Shown piece by piece: positions 8,065 through 16,974 of a DNA stretch of 64,000 nt (the first letter of the stretch is position 1; the number at the start of each line of letters is the position of its first letter). This DNA comes from an uncultured Roseobacter sp. (GTDB lineage: Bacteria; Pseudomonadota; Alphaproteobacteria; Rhodobacterales; Rhodobacteraceae). The stretch covers positions 1,054,001 to 1,118,000 of the forward strand of contig NZ_CANKYM010000001.1 of NCBI RefSeq assembly GCF_947488185.1, written 5' to 3'. The translations under genes were made by a program, and so were the position numbers. The notes beneath the pieces were generated by a model. It was not told the DNA's origin. It worked only from the letters and a program-made list of their open reading frames with translations, and searched no databases.

Positions 8065-10203
8065 TTATTCGTCTGCAGGCGCTTCTTCTTTTTTGATCTC
8101 TTCGCCGGTCTCCTGATCGACGACTTTCATTGACAGACGAACCTTGCCGCGGTCATCGAAGCCAAGCAGTTTGACTTTCACTTCCTGACCTTCCTTCAAC
8201 ACATCCGACGGATGGTTCAGGCGGCGGTTCTCGATCTGGGACACGTGTACCAGACCGTCGCGCTTGCCAAAGAAGTTCACGAAGGCGCCGAAATCGACGA
8301 TCTTCACGACGGTACCGGTGTAGACCATGCCTTCTTCGGGCTCGGCCACGATGGAGTGGATCATGTCGTAGGCTTTCTTGATCGAATCGCCGTTGGGCGA
8401 GGCGATCTTGATGGTGCCTTCATCGTTGATGTCGACTTTGGCGCCGGAGACTTCCACGATCTCGCGGATGACCTTGCCGCCGGAACCGATCACTTCGCGG
8501 ATTTTGTCGGTGGGGATCTGCATGGTCTCGATGCGCGGTGCGTGGATCGAGAAGTCCGCAGCACCGGTCAGCGCCTTGTTCATCTCACCCAGAATGTGCA
8601 TCCGGCCATCTTTCGCCTGCGCCAGGGCTTTCTCCATGATCTCGGGTGTGATGCCAGCGACCTTGATGTCCATCTGCAGCGAGGTGATGCCGTTCTCAGT
8701 TCCCGCCACCTTGAAGTCCATGTCGCCGAGGTGGTCTTCATCACCCAGAATATCGGACAGGATCGCGTAGGAGCCGTCGTCTTCGAGGATCAGCCCCATG
8801 GCGACACCTGCGACGGCGTTCTTCAGCGGTACCCCGGCGTCCATCATGGACAGCGAGCCACCGCAAACGGATGCCATGGAGGACGAGCCGTTGGATTCGG
8901 TGATCTCTGAAACCACGCGCACGGTGTAGGGGAAATCGGTTGCGGCAGGCAGAACCGCCTGCAGTGCGCGCCAAGCCAGTTTGCCGTGGCCGATTTCGCG
9001 GCGTCCGGGAGGGCCCACACGACCGGCTTCACCGACCGAATAGGGCGGGAAGTTGTAGTGCAGCAGGAAGTTGGATTTGAAGTTGCCATGCAGCGCGTCG
9101 ATGAACTGCTCATCGTCGCCAGTGCCCAGCGTGGTCACGACGAGGCCTTGTGTCTCACCGCGTGTAAACAGCGCCGACCCGTGCGTGCGGGGCAGAAGGC
9201 CGGTCTCGCAGACGATGTCACGGATTTCGTCGGTTTTGCGTCCGTCGATCCGCTTGCCTGTTTTTACCACGTCGCCGCGCAGGATGGAGGCCTCAAGCCC
9301 TTTCATCGCGGAGCCGAGGTTCGGGTCCTCTGCCTGCTCTTCGGTCAGCGCTTCCATGATCTTCTCGCGGGCGGCGGCCACGGCGGTGGTGCGTTCCTGC
9401 TTGTCGGAGATCGCGAAAGCCGCGCGCATGTCAGCCTCACCAGCCGCCGCGATTGCCGCAGACAGCTCGGAATAATCCGCTGGCTGATAGTCGAAGGGCT
9501 CTTTCGCGGCGTCTTCGGCCAGCGAAATGATCAGATCGAGCACCGGCTGGATCTGCTCGTGCGCGAATTTCACCGCACCGAGCATTTCCTCTTCGGTCAG
9601 CTCATAGGCTTCGGATTCGACCATCATCACGGCGTCTTTGGTCCCGGCAACCACAAGGTCCAGACGCTGCTCGGGGTTCAGACGCAGGTCCTGCATGTCG
9701 TCCACGGTCGGGTTCAGGATGTATTCGCCATCTTCAAAACCAACGCGGGCACCAGCAATCGGGCCCATGAAGGGCGCGCCGGAAATGGTCAGCGCCGCGG
9801 AGGCGGCGATCATGGCAACCATGTCGGGGTCATTGACCAGATCGTGGGAAAGCACGGTGCACATCACCAGCACTTCGTTCTTGAAGCCGGGGACGAACAG
9901 CGGGCGGATCGGACGGTCGATCAGGCGTGCGGTCAGTGTTTCTTTTTCAGTTGGGCGCGCTTCGCGCTTGAAAAAACCGCCAGGCACTTTGCCGGCGGCG
10001 TAGTATTTTTCCTGATAATGCACGGTCAGCGGAAAGAAATCCTGACCCGGCTTCTGTTTCTTGGCAAAGGTGACGTTTGCCATCACGCTGGTCTCGCCCA
10101 GCGTTGCAATCACCGACCCGTCCGCTTGACGGGCCACTTTTCCGGTTTCCAGTGTGAGCGTCTCTTCGCCCCACTGCATCGATTTTTTCGTTTCGTTGAA
10201 CAT
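8065..10203 (-). CDS. pnp: Polyribonucleotide nucleotidyltransferase (PNPase)
   Basis: Trimeric 3'-5' exoribonuclease that degrades mRNA phosphorolytically, a core of the RNA degradosome. The 712 residues match the usual length. They comprise two RNase PH domains (1-~220 and ~310-550; the second contains [16 protein letters not shown] and [11 protein letters not shown]), a KH domain (~555-610, with the [10 protein letters not shown] loop) and an S1 domain (~622-692) ending in an acidic Lys/Glu tail. In alphaproteobacteria pnp usually follows rpsO directly; here three accessory genes lie between them, so pnp probably has its own promoter in the 167-base leader. Confidence 0.98.
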   Translation of the reverse strand: MFNETKKSMQWGEETLTLETGKVARQADGSVIATLGETSVMANVTFAKKQKPGQDFFPLTVHYQEKYYAAGKVPGGFFKREARPTEKETLTARLIDRPIRPLFVPGFKNEVLVMCTVLSHDLVNDPDMVAMIAASAALTISGAPFMGPIAGARVGFEDGEYILNPTVDDMQDLRLNPEQRLDLVVAGTKDAVMMVESEAYELTEEEMLGAVKFAHEQIQPVLDLIISLAEDAAKEPFDYQPADYSELSAAIAAAGEADMRAAFAISDKQERTTAVAAAREKIMEALTEEQAEDPNLGSAMKGLEASILRGDVVKTGKRIDGRKTDEIRDIVCETGLLPRTHGSALFTRGETQGLVVTTLGTGDDEQFIDALHGNFKSNFLLHYNFPPYSVGEAGRVGPPGRREIGHGKLAWRALQAVLPAATDFPYTVRVVSEITESNGSSSMASVCGGSLSMMDAGVPLKNAVAGVAMGLILEDDGSYAILSDILGDEDHLGDMDFKVAGTENGITSLQMDIKVAGITPEIMEKALAQAKDGRMHILGEMNKALTGAADFSIHAPRIETMQIPTDKIREVIGSGGKVIREIVEVSGAKVDINDEGTIKIASPNGDSIKKAYDMIHSIVAEPEEGMVYTGTVVKIVDFGAFVNFFGKRDGLVHVSQIENRRLNHPSDVLKEGQEVKVKLLGFDDRGKVRLSMKVVDQETGEEIKKEEAPADE

Positions 10204-10239
10204 CTAGGTTCCTCAAGTTGGCCCATTGGCCATTTGCAT

Positions 10240-10257
10240 AGGGGGCGTATTCCCCCT
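10240..10257 (-). promoter_or_regulatory. Small hairpin in the pnp leader
   Basis: AGGGGG (10240-10245) pairs with CCCCCT (10252-10257) around a 6-base loop, 36 bases upstream of the pnp start. In enterobacteria PNPase controls its own mRNA through a cleaved 5' hairpin. Whether this short stem does anything similar is inference. Confidence 0.3.
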
Positions 10258-10370
10258 GACCCCGGTATCTTCTTTTGGCGGCGCTGAGGTCCGGGCGCCG
10301 GCTTTCAGATTGCGCGTACGTACACGAGATCGCGGCCATTGGAAAGGGAGGGTTTACGCAGCGTTCGAGC

Positions 10371-10892
10371 CTAGCCCCATGGCTTTTTGGGTGGGGTTTT
10401 GTAGGCGGGTGGCGCATCGGGGAAAAGGTCACCGGTGGCGCCCTCCGCATGGCCAAAGCGGATCATCCACGGTTTGGGTGGGGTAATCTCGCCGTCTGGG
10501 GACCATTCGAAATATCCCAGCGCGCCGCTGGCGGGGATTGGGTCAATGGGGCATGGGTTCTCCAGCAGCAGCCCCGCTTCGCCGCCAAACCATGGGCTGT
10601 CGCTCTCGGTGATGATTTCTACCACATCCACGGTGCCGATGATCGCGCCGCGCACAAGATCGTCCGGGCGTGGACAGGTCGCGCCGTGTTGAGCAAAGCG
10701 CCAGTGCAGGTAGCGGTATTCGTCTTCCTTCATGCCGGTCGCAGCATGGATACAGATGGGGCCGGGTACCATGCGCCCTGCGCGGATCGATCCGAGCGAA
10801 CGGTTTTCGATGATCTTGCCGCCGTGAATGATCGCCCAGGCGGAGGGCTGTCGAACAGAAAGGGCAAGGCGTGGCAAGTCGGGCATAGGCAA
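10371..10892 (-). CDS. ASCH-domain protein
   Basis: Soluble protein of 173 residues whose opening LALSVRQPSAWAIIHGGK followed by IENRS is the ASCH/PUA-like signature (family members bind RNA or modified nucleosides). A central strand GAIIGTVDVVEII and a Pro-rich C-terminus follow. The exact role is unknown; other ASCH proteins include RNA-binding coactivator-like domains and a bacterial N4-acetylcytidine amidohydrolase. It sits between pnp and an ion-channel gene, all on the minus strand. Position near RNA-processing genes fits an RNA role but proves nothing. Confidence 0.75.
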   Translation of the reverse strand: MPMPDLPRLALSVRQPSAWAIIHGGKIIENRSLGSIRAGRMVPGPICIHAATGMKEDEYRYLHWRFAQHGATCPRPDDLVRGAIIGTVDVVEIITESDSPWFGGEAGLLLENPCPIDPIPASGALGYFEWSPDGEITPPKPWMIRFGHAEGATGDLFPDAPPAYKTPPKKPWG

Positions 10893-10916
10893 GACCTAGC
10901 GCAGACGCGCGATGGA

Positions 10917-11351
10917 TCACGGGTCGTTTTCGCCCTCGCCCAGGATGCGTGTGAAGAGGCCCACGACGAAAGCGGTCGTGATGCCGAAGGTCAGGATACC
11001 CGTGGCAGAGATCATCGCCCCGGCAATGCGGTAGCCGGGGTCAAGCACCAGGTCGCCGTAGCCCACAGTCGTGTAGGTCACGAGCGAATAGTAAATCGGT
11101 GCCTCATAGCCGGGCAGCGCGCCCACAACCCAGATTGAAAACGCGCTGATGTAGATCTGAACCGTGTGCGAGAACAGCAGCACCAGAAACAACGCGCAGA
11201 CGATGAAAATCTGATGCCGCGTGGTCTGCTCCTCACTGAAATGATCATGTTTGCGCAGATGTTTTATCAGCCGCGCGATGATGAGGATGTGCAACAGGGC
11301 ACAGACCAGAAGCACTGTGCCGCCAAAGGTGATCTCGAGAAGGACAGGCAT
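10917..11351 (-). CDS. Two-pore-helix potassium channel-like membrane protein
   Basis: Integral membrane protein of 144 residues. Hydrophobic segments lie at ~5-27, ~48-77 and ~108-135, with a re-entrant P-loop in between. The loop contains TTVGYGDL (residues 94-101), the K+ selectivity filter of the Ion_trans_2 family. It has no RCK/TrkA nucleotide-binding domain, so it would be a minimal channel, probably a tetramer. It starts downstream of lysE in the same direction. The closest alternative is a degenerate Kch-like channel, but the filter is intact. Confidence 0.85.
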   Translation of the reverse strand: MPVLLEITFGGTVLLVCALLHILIIARLIKHLRKHDHFSEEQTTRHQIFIVCALFLVLLFSHTVQIYISAFSIWVVGALPGYEAPIYYSLVTYTTVGYGDLVLDPGYRIAGAMISATGILTFGITTAFVVGLFTRILGEGENDP

Positions 11352-11428
11352 GACGCGCCCCGGGTTGGTTTTGACAAGAGTTTGGAATGGTTTACGTGGC
11401 GGCGCGATGCTTGTCCAATGCTCTGCGA

Positions 11429-12019
11429 TCAGGTTTGAGAGAGGGCTGCGAGCAGGACCACGGCCATCATCGAGGCGGCCATGGCGATGTTGATGGCGCG
11501 CTGCGTCCGCCGCGGCAGGTTCATCCGTTGCAGGGCAATGCCCAGCCAGAGCCAGGCAAAGTGAATGGGTATCCAGATGGCGTTGATGATCAGGAATTTC
11601 AGGGCGATTTCAACGGCAAAGCTCTGCTGCCAGAAACCAAAGCCGCTGAAGAGCGCGGTGTTGACCGCATAGGCTTTGGGGTTGATGGCCTGCAGCAGGA
11701 TGCCGCCGCCGATGCCGGGGCGTTTCGCGCGTTCGATGAAGGCGACCTTGCTGCCCGCCAGTGCGATGCGCAGGGCGAGATAGGCCAGATAGGCGACAGA
11801 GGCGGTGAAGAGAACGAGGCGCAGGCGATCATCGGCGAGGATGGCAGCGGTGACGCCTGAGACCACGGCCAGTGAGACCAGATTGGTGCCGATGAAGAGA
11901 CCCACGACATAGCGGCTGCCAGCGGCGGCACCAAAGGCGGCACCCACACCTGCAGTGGAAAGCACGCCGGGGCCGGGGGTGATGATCAGGAAGAAGACGG
12001 CGGCGGCGAAAGTGAGCAT
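11429..12019 (-). CDS. LysE/RhtB family amino-acid exporter
   Basis: Inner-membrane transporter of 196 residues with about six hydrophobic segments. The first carries the family motif IITPGPGVLSTAGVGAAFG (residues ~12-30). Family members export lysine, homoserine, threonine or other small solutes by proton exchange. It lies between rpsO (upstream, minus) and the channel gene. The rpsO terminator lies in between, so it should have its own promoter. The substrate is not assignable. Confidence 0.88.
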   Translation of the reverse strand: MLTFAAAVFFLIITPGPGVLSTAGVGAAFGAAAGSRYVVGLFIGTNLVSLAVVSGVTAAILADDRLRLVLFTASVAYLAYLALRIALAGSKVAFIERAKRPGIGGGILLQAINPKAYAVNTALFSGFGFWQQSFAVEIALKFLIINAIWIPIHFAWLWLGIALQRMNLPRRTQRAINIAMAASMMAVVLLAALSQT

Positions 12020-12054
12020 GGTGGCACTCTATGCAGCCCGTGGCGCGGGTAAAG

Positions 12055-12085
12055 AAAAACCGCGCCGGGTCGGGCGCGGTTTTTT
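12055..12085 (-). terminator. Terminator downstream of rpsO
   Basis: CCGCGCC (12060-12066) pairs with GGCGCGG (12073-12079), extended by A5/T5 flanks. The minus-strand product has a U-rich tail; the plus-strand copy also carries TTTTTT, so it could work in both directions. It lies about 90 bases after the rpsO stop, beyond two further hairpins. Confidence 0.75.
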
Positions 12086-12100
12086 GAAAACTCGACCGGG

Positions 12101-12172
12101 TGCCGGACCGCAGGTTTGCTACGCAAACCCGCTTGTCCGCACTCGGAGAAAATCGCTGAGCGATTTGTCTCC
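12101..12172 (-). repeat. Two tandem imperfect palindromes in the rpsO 3' region
   Basis: The first (12145-12172) starts 4 bases past the rpsO stop: GGAGA plus AAATCGC pair with GCGATTT and TCTCC with one bulged base and a TGA loop. The second (12101-12141) has GGTTTGC/GCAAACC as core and imperfect outer pairs (GGAC/GTCC, TGC/GCA). With the terminator at 12055-12085 they form a three-hairpin 3' region. They may stabilise the message or be repetitive palindromes; I cannot tell from one window. Confidence 0.5.
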
Positions 12173-12176
12173 GTAA

Positions 12177-12446
12177 TTATCTCCGGAGGCCCAGGCGTTT
12201 GATCAGGTCCTGGTAGCGGGCCTCATCCTTGCCTTTCACGTAATCCAGAAGCTTGCGGCGCGTGGCCACCATCTTCAGCAGACCACGACGGCCATGGTTG
12301 TCTTTCTTGTGGGTCTTGAAGTGCTCGGTCAGGGTCGCGATGCGCGAGCTGAGGATGGCAACCTGAACTTCGGGCGACCCGGTGTCGCTTTCCTTGGTTC
12401 CGTATTCCTTCATGACGCGGGCTTTGTCTTCAGCAGTGATCGACAT
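12177..12446 (-). CDS. rpsO: 30S ribosomal protein S15
   Basis: Primary 16S rRNA-binding protein of 89 residues, the exact family length. Conserved parts are the N-terminal helix [15 protein letters not shown], then [35 protein letters not shown] and the C-terminal KRLGLRR. In many bacteria S15 represses its own translation through a structured leader; the leader here would be about 100 bases long if the predicted promoter is right. Confidence 0.98.
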   Translation of the reverse strand: MSITAEDKARVMKEYGTKESDTGSPEVQVAILSSRIATLTEHFKTHKKDNHGRRGLLKMVATRRKLLDYVKGKDEARYQDLIKRLGLRR

Positions 12447-12556
12447 CGGGGGCTCCTATACAATAAGTGTTTGGGTCAAGGCGCAGGCCGGGATGTCGTC
12501 CAGCACAGGCCGATGGAGATACCGTCCTTGAGAGAGATTCCCCAAGGCGATGCGCG

Positions 12557-12585
12557 CGTATAAGCGTCCTGATTGGAAATGGCAA
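12557..12585 (-). promoter_or_regulatory. Probable sigma-70-type promoter of rpsO
   Basis: On the minus strand TTGCCA (12585-12580) and TATACG (12562-12557) are separated by 17 bases, close to the vegetative consensus. They lie ~110 bases upstream of the rpsO start. Transcription would begin near 12550 and give a leader long enough for S15 autoregulation. Confidence 0.45.
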
Positions 12586-12641
12586 TTGTTGAATGCGGGA
12601 CTTGGCCGGTAGACTGGTCGCCAGCACCACTCGATGTCTGA

Positions 12642-13313
12642 TCAGACGGCTTCCAAACCGATCACCATCGCGGAACTCAAGGGGATCAGCGTTAGGTCGG
12701 CAACGCTCAGTTCTGCATCCCCATAGACCTCGGCGACATTTTCACCGTTCATGGAAACCTGCATCACCTCGGGGTCATCCGGATCCGGAGCAACGTCGAC
12801 ATCCGGTTCTGCCGCGCCCTCGTGCGTATCATCCCAGACCAACATCAAGCTTTCTGTTTGTGCCTGATAGTCAAGGATCTCAGAACCGTCCCGCTGTTCA
12901 ATCCAGTCACTCAACAGTACTCCGTCTCCCTCTGAAGGGGCGTCAAACTCTACCTCGTCTGCTTCAAGCATTGCGGAGCTGTAGATAATTTCTTGGGAGG
13001 GAGAGGTCTCCACTGACGCATCTGTTTCCGCAGCTTCCGGCTCAGCCATCACTTCATTGAGAATGTCATCGCCCCAGCCGCCTGCAGGATAAGCCGTTTC
13101 AGCCGTATTGAAAGCCACTTGCGTGTCAGACTGCAGTAGCCCACCAGCATCGCTATGCTCTTTGATCTGACTGAGAAGGTCGCCGACGTCCGAGGTCTGC
13201 TCGCTCTCGTCCTGCAGCAGGTCTTCTTCTTCCTCGTCAACGTCGGCCTTGATTCCCACAAAGGCAGCAGCGCCGACTCCCGCCACACCCATCAATCCGG
13301 CCAGCCATAACAT
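12642..13313 (-). CDS. Acidic, membrane-anchored hypothetical protein
   Basis: Protein of 223 residues with an N-terminal hydrophobic helix (MLWLAGLMGVAGVGAAAFVG), followed by a strongly acidic domain (VDEEEEDLLQDES and many later Asp/Glu). No cysteine, no known catalytic motif. The segment PAGGWGDDILNE recalls a single RTX-like Gly/Asp turn. The C-terminal ~60 residues look like a beta-rich repeat-poor domain (VMQVSMNGENVAEV and later LTLIPLSSAMVIGLEAV). Composition resembles calcium-binding secreted or surface proteins of roseobacters, but that is inference. An AAGG site precedes the start. It separates rpsO from truB together with two other accessory genes. Confidence 0.7.
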   Translation of the reverse strand: MLWLAGLMGVAGVGAAAFVGIKADVDEEEEDLLQDESEQTSDVGDLLSQIKEHSDAGGLLQSDTQVAFNTAETAYPAGGWGDDILNEVMAEPEAAETDASVETSPSQEIIYSSAMLEADEVEFDAPSEGDGVLLSDWIEQRDGSEILDYQAQTESLMLVWDDTHEGAAEPDVDVAPDPDDPEVMQVSMNGENVAEVYGDAELSVADLTLIPLSSAMVIGLEAV

Positions 13314-13425
13314 CAGATCAAGACCTTTTACCGTTCATGCGCGGCCCTCTGACAGATCAACCACCATAGGCGATGCCGCAATCCACATTGGGTTCTAGGG
13401 TCAAATCCTGACCAATGTGTTAACG

Positions 13426-13941
13426 TCAGCCTGGCATGAGCCAGCGTTCCGGCTGTCTGGCATAGGGCAGGTAAAGAGGATGACGGGGATGTCCCTCCTT
13501 GGACAGGCCCAGGTGAAAGAGGTCACATCCCGCATCAGTCAGCAGCTTGGCGACTGCTGTGCCCCGCGCCAGATGCGCGCCGTGCACACCCCAGGCGGCG
13601 ATGACCTGATCCGCTTGTCGCGCAACCTCGATCAATACCACGTCGTTCTCGGGTCCGATGGGACGGTCGGCGCGGCGCATCGCCTGCGGATCAGTATCCC
13701 GCCAGGCAAAGATATTGGTCACCTGAAAGCCGCCAAATCCCAACCTGCGGGCGCGTTGTTCGCAGCGCTCCACCGTCGGGTCGTTTCTGATTTCGTCGGC
13801 TTTCGACGGGTTGAGCATGACAAAGTTCACGCGCCTGCCTTCGGGTTGCCAAATCCGGCACAGGCTGTAGCGATACGCAGCGCAATCAGAATAGACAGCT
13901 TCGGACCAACTGTCGGCGCTTTGATGGGTGCGGGTGAGCAT
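13426..13941 (-). CDS. DUF1643 domain protein
   Basis: Uncharacterised soluble protein of 171 residues. It matches the DUF1643 pattern: RYSLCRIWQ, then VNFVMLNPSKADE, DPTVERCEQRARRLGFGG, NIFAWRDTDP and VIAAWGVHGAHLARG near the middle, ending with HPLYLPYA. The family is widespread in bacteria and has no established activity; the conserved 'MLNPS..D...DPT..R' block suggests a nucleotide- or sugar-binding fold, which is speculation. It is followed by the small membrane protein gene upstream of truB, all on the minus strand. Confidence 0.85.
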   Translation of the reverse strand: MLTRTHQSADSWSEAVYSDCAAYRYSLCRIWQPEGRRVNFVMLNPSKADEIRNDPTVERCEQRARRLGFGGFQVTNIFAWRDTDPQAMRRADRPIGPENDVVLIEVARQADQVIAAWGVHGAHLARGTAVAKLLTDAGCDLFHLGLSKEGHPRHPLYLPYARQPERWLMPG

Positions 13942-13988
13942 GCGGCTTCATGCCAGCCGGTCGGCAGCGCCGCAAGGCAGACGTGCAG

Positions 13989-14012
13989 AAGGCCGCCCTG
14001 CTGAGGCGGCCC
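13989..14012 (-). terminator. Possible terminator of the small membrane protein gene
   Basis: A 7-bp GC-only stem (GGCCGCC 13991-13997 with GGCGGCC 14005-14011) with a 7-base loop, 22 bases after the stop. The minus-strand tail is only TTCTG, so it is a weak intrinsic terminator at best. Confidence 0.35.
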
Positions 14013-14033
14013 TTTGGAAAAGTATGTTTGCGT

Positions 14034-14522
14034 TCAAGCGGCTACGGTGACGCTCTTGCGGGGCAGTTCCAGCACTTCGCCGCGCAGTTCCAGGATTGCG
14101 GCAGCAACCACGGCGTAGACGGTGTGGCCCCAGAGCGCGACCCAGGTGATGCCGGTGAAGCCCAGGAAGGGTTTCATGCCTGCCACGAGATGCGCCATGC
14201 CGTAGAGGGCAAAGACCCAGAGGGCGACGCCGTAGACCACGGCGGTGATGCCCCAGTGCAGTTGCGGCAGGACGGCGCGCTGTACCGGGCGGGCAATGGC
14301 GAAATAGCCCACGACATAGAAGATGAGGCCGGTCAGCGTGTGCAGCAGATAGGCGGCACCGGATGGGGCGGCGCCAAAGACGGATTTCAGTGTGGCGCCG
14401 GCAAGACCGACAGGTGCCAGTTTCGCGTAGCCAAAGAGCGGGCTGAGCGCCTGTCCGAAGGTGTCAAAAGCGATGGTTGCAAAGGCGCCGGCGGTCAGGA
14501 TTGTCAGGGCTGTGCGTTTCAT
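14034..14522 (-). CDS. Small four-helix membrane protein of unknown function
   Basis: Protein of 162 residues with hydrophobic segments near 5-25, 58-78, 90-115 and 125-148, without charged catalytic motifs. The start is set at MKRTALTILTAG; the longer upstream frame lacks a plausible hydrophobic start and has rare composition. The fold pattern resembles YagU/DUF1440-like inner-membrane proteins but similarity is not convincing by eye. It sits between truB and the DUF1643 gene in the same direction. Confidence 0.65.
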   Translation of the reverse strand: MKRTALTILTAGAFATIAFDTFGQALSPLFGYAKLAPVGLAGATLKSVFGAAPSGAAYLLHTLTGLIFYVVGYFAIARPVQRAVLPQLHWGITAVVYGVALWVFALYGMAHLVAGMKPFLGFTGITWVALWGHTVYAVVAAAILELRGEVLELPRKSVTVAA

Positions 14523-14708
14523 ATCAGGGTCTCCATGTTGGAACGGGTTCGACTGCTGACCCCGATATGGCAGTGCCTGCGCGTCTTGTGCAGCCTCCTC
14601 ACACAAGGCTTACCTTCGCGCGGATTTTCGTAACATTCTTTGTAACAAACCCCGGATCTCGCTGACATCGGCGCGAGGTTTGCGTCAGATTGAAATATTC
14701 GGAACTGA

Positions 14709-15620
14709 TCAGTTCTTAATGTTCAGCACGCGGGTGGGATGCAACTCCCCCGATTTATAGCGCCCGATGGCCAGAGCCTGACCTTCGAAAGAGGCCCAGA
14801 CCTCCTCGCCATAGTCGACATCACTGGCCAGAACCATGCCGGGATTGCCATTGCGCAACCGGGCGGCCCCTTCGGGGGTGGCCTTGACTTCGGGCAGGGC
14901 GACGAAGGCCTCCGCCACGGGGCGCAGATGTTCATCGAGGTCGGGGGTCCTGGCAAGCGTTTCGATCTTGTCCATGGTCAGCCCGTCGCTGGCATCAAAG
15001 GGCCCCGACCAGATGCGGCGCAATTCCCGCACGTGCCCGAAGCAGCCCAGAGCCTCCCCCAGATCGCGCGCAATGGACCTGACATATCCGCCCTTGCCAC
15101 AGACCAGTTCAAGGGTGACGTGATCCGGGTCCGGACGGTCGATCAGCAAAAGGCTTTCGACATAGAGGGGGCGGGCGGCGATTTCCATCGTTTCGCCGTC
15201 GCGGGCGCGTTTGTAGGCGCGTTCGCCGTCGATCTTGACGGCTGAGAACTGGGGCGGGACCTGCTCGATATCGCCCACAAACGCCCCGAGCGCCTGCTTG
15301 ATTGTCTCGTCATCCGGGCGCAGATCGCTTTGCGCAATGACCTCACCCTCTGCATCATCGGTGTTGGTTGCCTGACCAAGCCGCATGGTGAATTCATAGG
15401 CTTTCAGTGCGTCGGTGACATAAGGCACCGTCTTGGTCGCCTCGCCAAGCGCGACGGCAAGAACGCCGGTGGCGTCCGGGTCCAATGTGCCCGCATGTCC
15501 CGCTTTCTTGGCGTCCAGCGCCCAGCGGACCTTATTGACCACCGCCGTGGAGGTCAGGCCCGCGGGTTTGTCCACCACAAGCCACCCCGAAATCTCTCTG
15601 CCGTTTTTCCTGCGTCCCAT
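14709..15620 (-). CDS. truB: tRNA pseudouridine(55) synthase
   Basis: Converts U55 of the tRNA T-loop to pseudouridine. The 303 residues contain [14 protein letters not shown] (11-24), the catalytic block [14 protein letters not shown] with nucleophile D47, and the downstream RRIWSGPF segment. The C-terminal PUA-like part ends at RVLNIKN. It lies downstream of rbfA and the DUF2233 gene on the minus strand, matching the conserved rbfA-truB order, with one accessory gene inserted. A 14-bp palindrome (14702-14715) overlaps its stop codon. Confidence 0.97.
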   Translation of the reverse strand: MGRRKNGREISGWLVVDKPAGLTSTAVVNKVRWALDAKKAGHAGTLDPDATGVLAVALGEATKTVPYVTDALKAYEFTMRLGQATNTDDAEGEVIAQSDLRPDDETIKQALGAFVGDIEQVPPQFSAVKIDGERAYKRARDGETMEIAARPLYVESLLLIDRPDPDHVTLELVCGKGGYVRSIARDLGEALGCFGHVRELRRIWSGPFDASDGLTMDKIETLARTPDLDEHLRPVAEAFVALPEVKATPEGAARLRNGNPGMVLASDVDYGEEVWASFEGQALAIGRYKSGELHPTRVLNIKN

Positions 15621-15726
15621 GATGCCTCACGTGCTCCTGCGCGCGGTGCCATAACGGTCTGTGCCCCTAACTGCCAGCGTTCTTTTGCCGTCCTGCCGCA
15701 AAATCGTTATACGCTGCAGGATGCCG

Positions 15727-16467
15727 CTACTCTGCCGGTGTCACGACGCCGACGATGGGCCCTAGATTGAACCCGAAGTCGCTGCGCCCCAGAGCAGGCG
15801 CATAAAGCCGGGACACCTTGCCATCGAAGTAAAGCGCGTTGGGCAGGTCCAGATGATCGCGAAACAGCAGTCCGAAACTGTAGAAATTCACCGGTTCATC
15901 CGAAATGGCAAAGACGACCCGTCGGCCATCTGACGATGTCCCCACACCGTTGCGAATGAACTCAGAGGTGCCGTCTTCCAGAAATCGCGGGTGCAGCGCG
16001 CCGTCGATGACCAGCATCGGCCCGGATTGCGTGGCGTCCCGGCACTCGGGTTGTTCCTGAAGGAAGGCCAGCGTTTCGAAGACATCCGCCCGATCTTCGC
16101 GCAGGCAGAACACACCGTTGGGCAGCAGGCCGAAATTGCCGGGGCCTGCGGTGTCGATGACCCGCATGATCTCCTGCCCATCTTCGACGTAGTGCCCGAC
16201 GGGCGCGCGGTTGTCGTGATACATGCCCGCGTTCATGGCGAAGACCAGCTTTTGCTGCCGTGCTGCGAGCTTTCTGTCTACTTCCGAAAACTGACCCAAC
16301 GGGGCACCGCCTTCGTCATAGAGAAAGAGCTCAAGCGCTTCGGTGGCGGCATCCACTTCACAGACGGTGTAGCGCGTGTCCTGAAATGTCACGGGTTCAC
16401 ACTCCACCGCCCCCGCGTCATGCGCAAGAAGGCACAAAGCAGCGGTGGAAAGCAGCACACGGATCAT
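15727..16467 (-). CDS. Exported phosphodiester glycosidase-like protein (DUF2233/NAGPA domain)
   Basis: Periplasmic protein of 246 residues with a signal peptide ending near DAGA (residue ~20). The NAGPA/DUF2233 fold is recognisable from [36 protein letters not shown] and [19 protein letters not shown]. The human relative removes GlcNAc from phosphodiester-linked mannose; bacterial members act on cell-surface phosphodiesters. Its ATG overlaps the rbfA stop (ATGA), so translation is coupled to rbfA. Confidence 0.85.
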   Translation of the reverse strand: MIRVLLSTAALCLLAHDAGAVECEPVTFQDTRYTVCEVDAATEALELFLYDEGGAPLGQFSEVDRKLAARQQKLVFAMNAGMYHDNRAPVGHYVEDGQEIMRVIDTAGPGNFGLLPNGVFCLREDRADVFETLAFLQEQPECRDATQSGPMLVIDGALHPRFLEDGTSEFIRNGVGTSSDGRRVVFAISDEPVNFYSFGLLFRDHLDLPNALYFDGKVSRLYAPALGRSDFGFNLGPIVGVVTPAE

Positions 16468-16886
16468 TCCGAATCGGGCTCCTCGCTGCTGCTTGCGTCG
16501 GTGTCGCGCCGCACGTCGTCACGGTTCAGCATTTCGCGTGTCTCATCCATCCGGTCGAAGGTCTCATCAAGCTGAAACCGCAGGTCAGGCGCGAACTTCA
16601 GCGATAGCTTCTTGGACACGACCCGGCGCAATTCACCCTTGTTGCGGGCGAGAAGGCGGATGACCTCTTCCTGTCCCCGCCCACCCAGGGGCAGCACATA
16701 GGCCGTGGCAATGCGCAGGTCGGGCGACGTGCGCACTTCACCGACGGTGATCGACATCCTGTTCAGATCGGGGTCATGCACGTCGCCGCGCGCCAGCACA
16801 TCCGACAGCGCCCTGCGGATCAACTCGCCTACCCTGAGTTGTCGTTGCGACGGACCTGCGCCCTCGTGAAACTTGTTCTTTCCCAT
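16464..16886 (-). CDS. rbfA: 30S ribosome-binding factor A
   Basis: Assembly factor for 16S rRNA 5'-end maturation and cold adaptation, with a KH-type fold. The 140 residues include [39 protein letters not shown] and the helix [20 protein letters not shown]. The start is set at MGKNKFHEG, as in related proteins; an ATG three codons upstream is also possible. It is divergent from dapB across ~90 bases and translationally overlaps the DUF2233 gene. Confidence 0.96.
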   Translation of the reverse strand: MGKNKFHEGAGPSQRQLRVGELIRRALSDVLARGDVHDPDLNRMSITVGEVRTSPDLRIATAYVLPLGGRGQEEVIRLLARNKGELRRVVSKKLSLKFAPDLRFQLDETFDRMDETREMLNRDDVRRDTDASSSEEPDSE

Positions 16887-16974
16887 GGGCCCCATCTAAG
16901 GGGTCACCGGGGCTTTGCCAAGCGTGCGCTGTCGCGATAAGCAAGGCGCGGGGCAGGCAAGCGGGGATTGCAGA

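Noticed and set aside
8986..10287. Plus-strand 433-codon frame opposite pnp
   Set aside because: Its sequence is His/Gly/Val rich as expected from the antisense of pnp codons; pnp is unambiguous.
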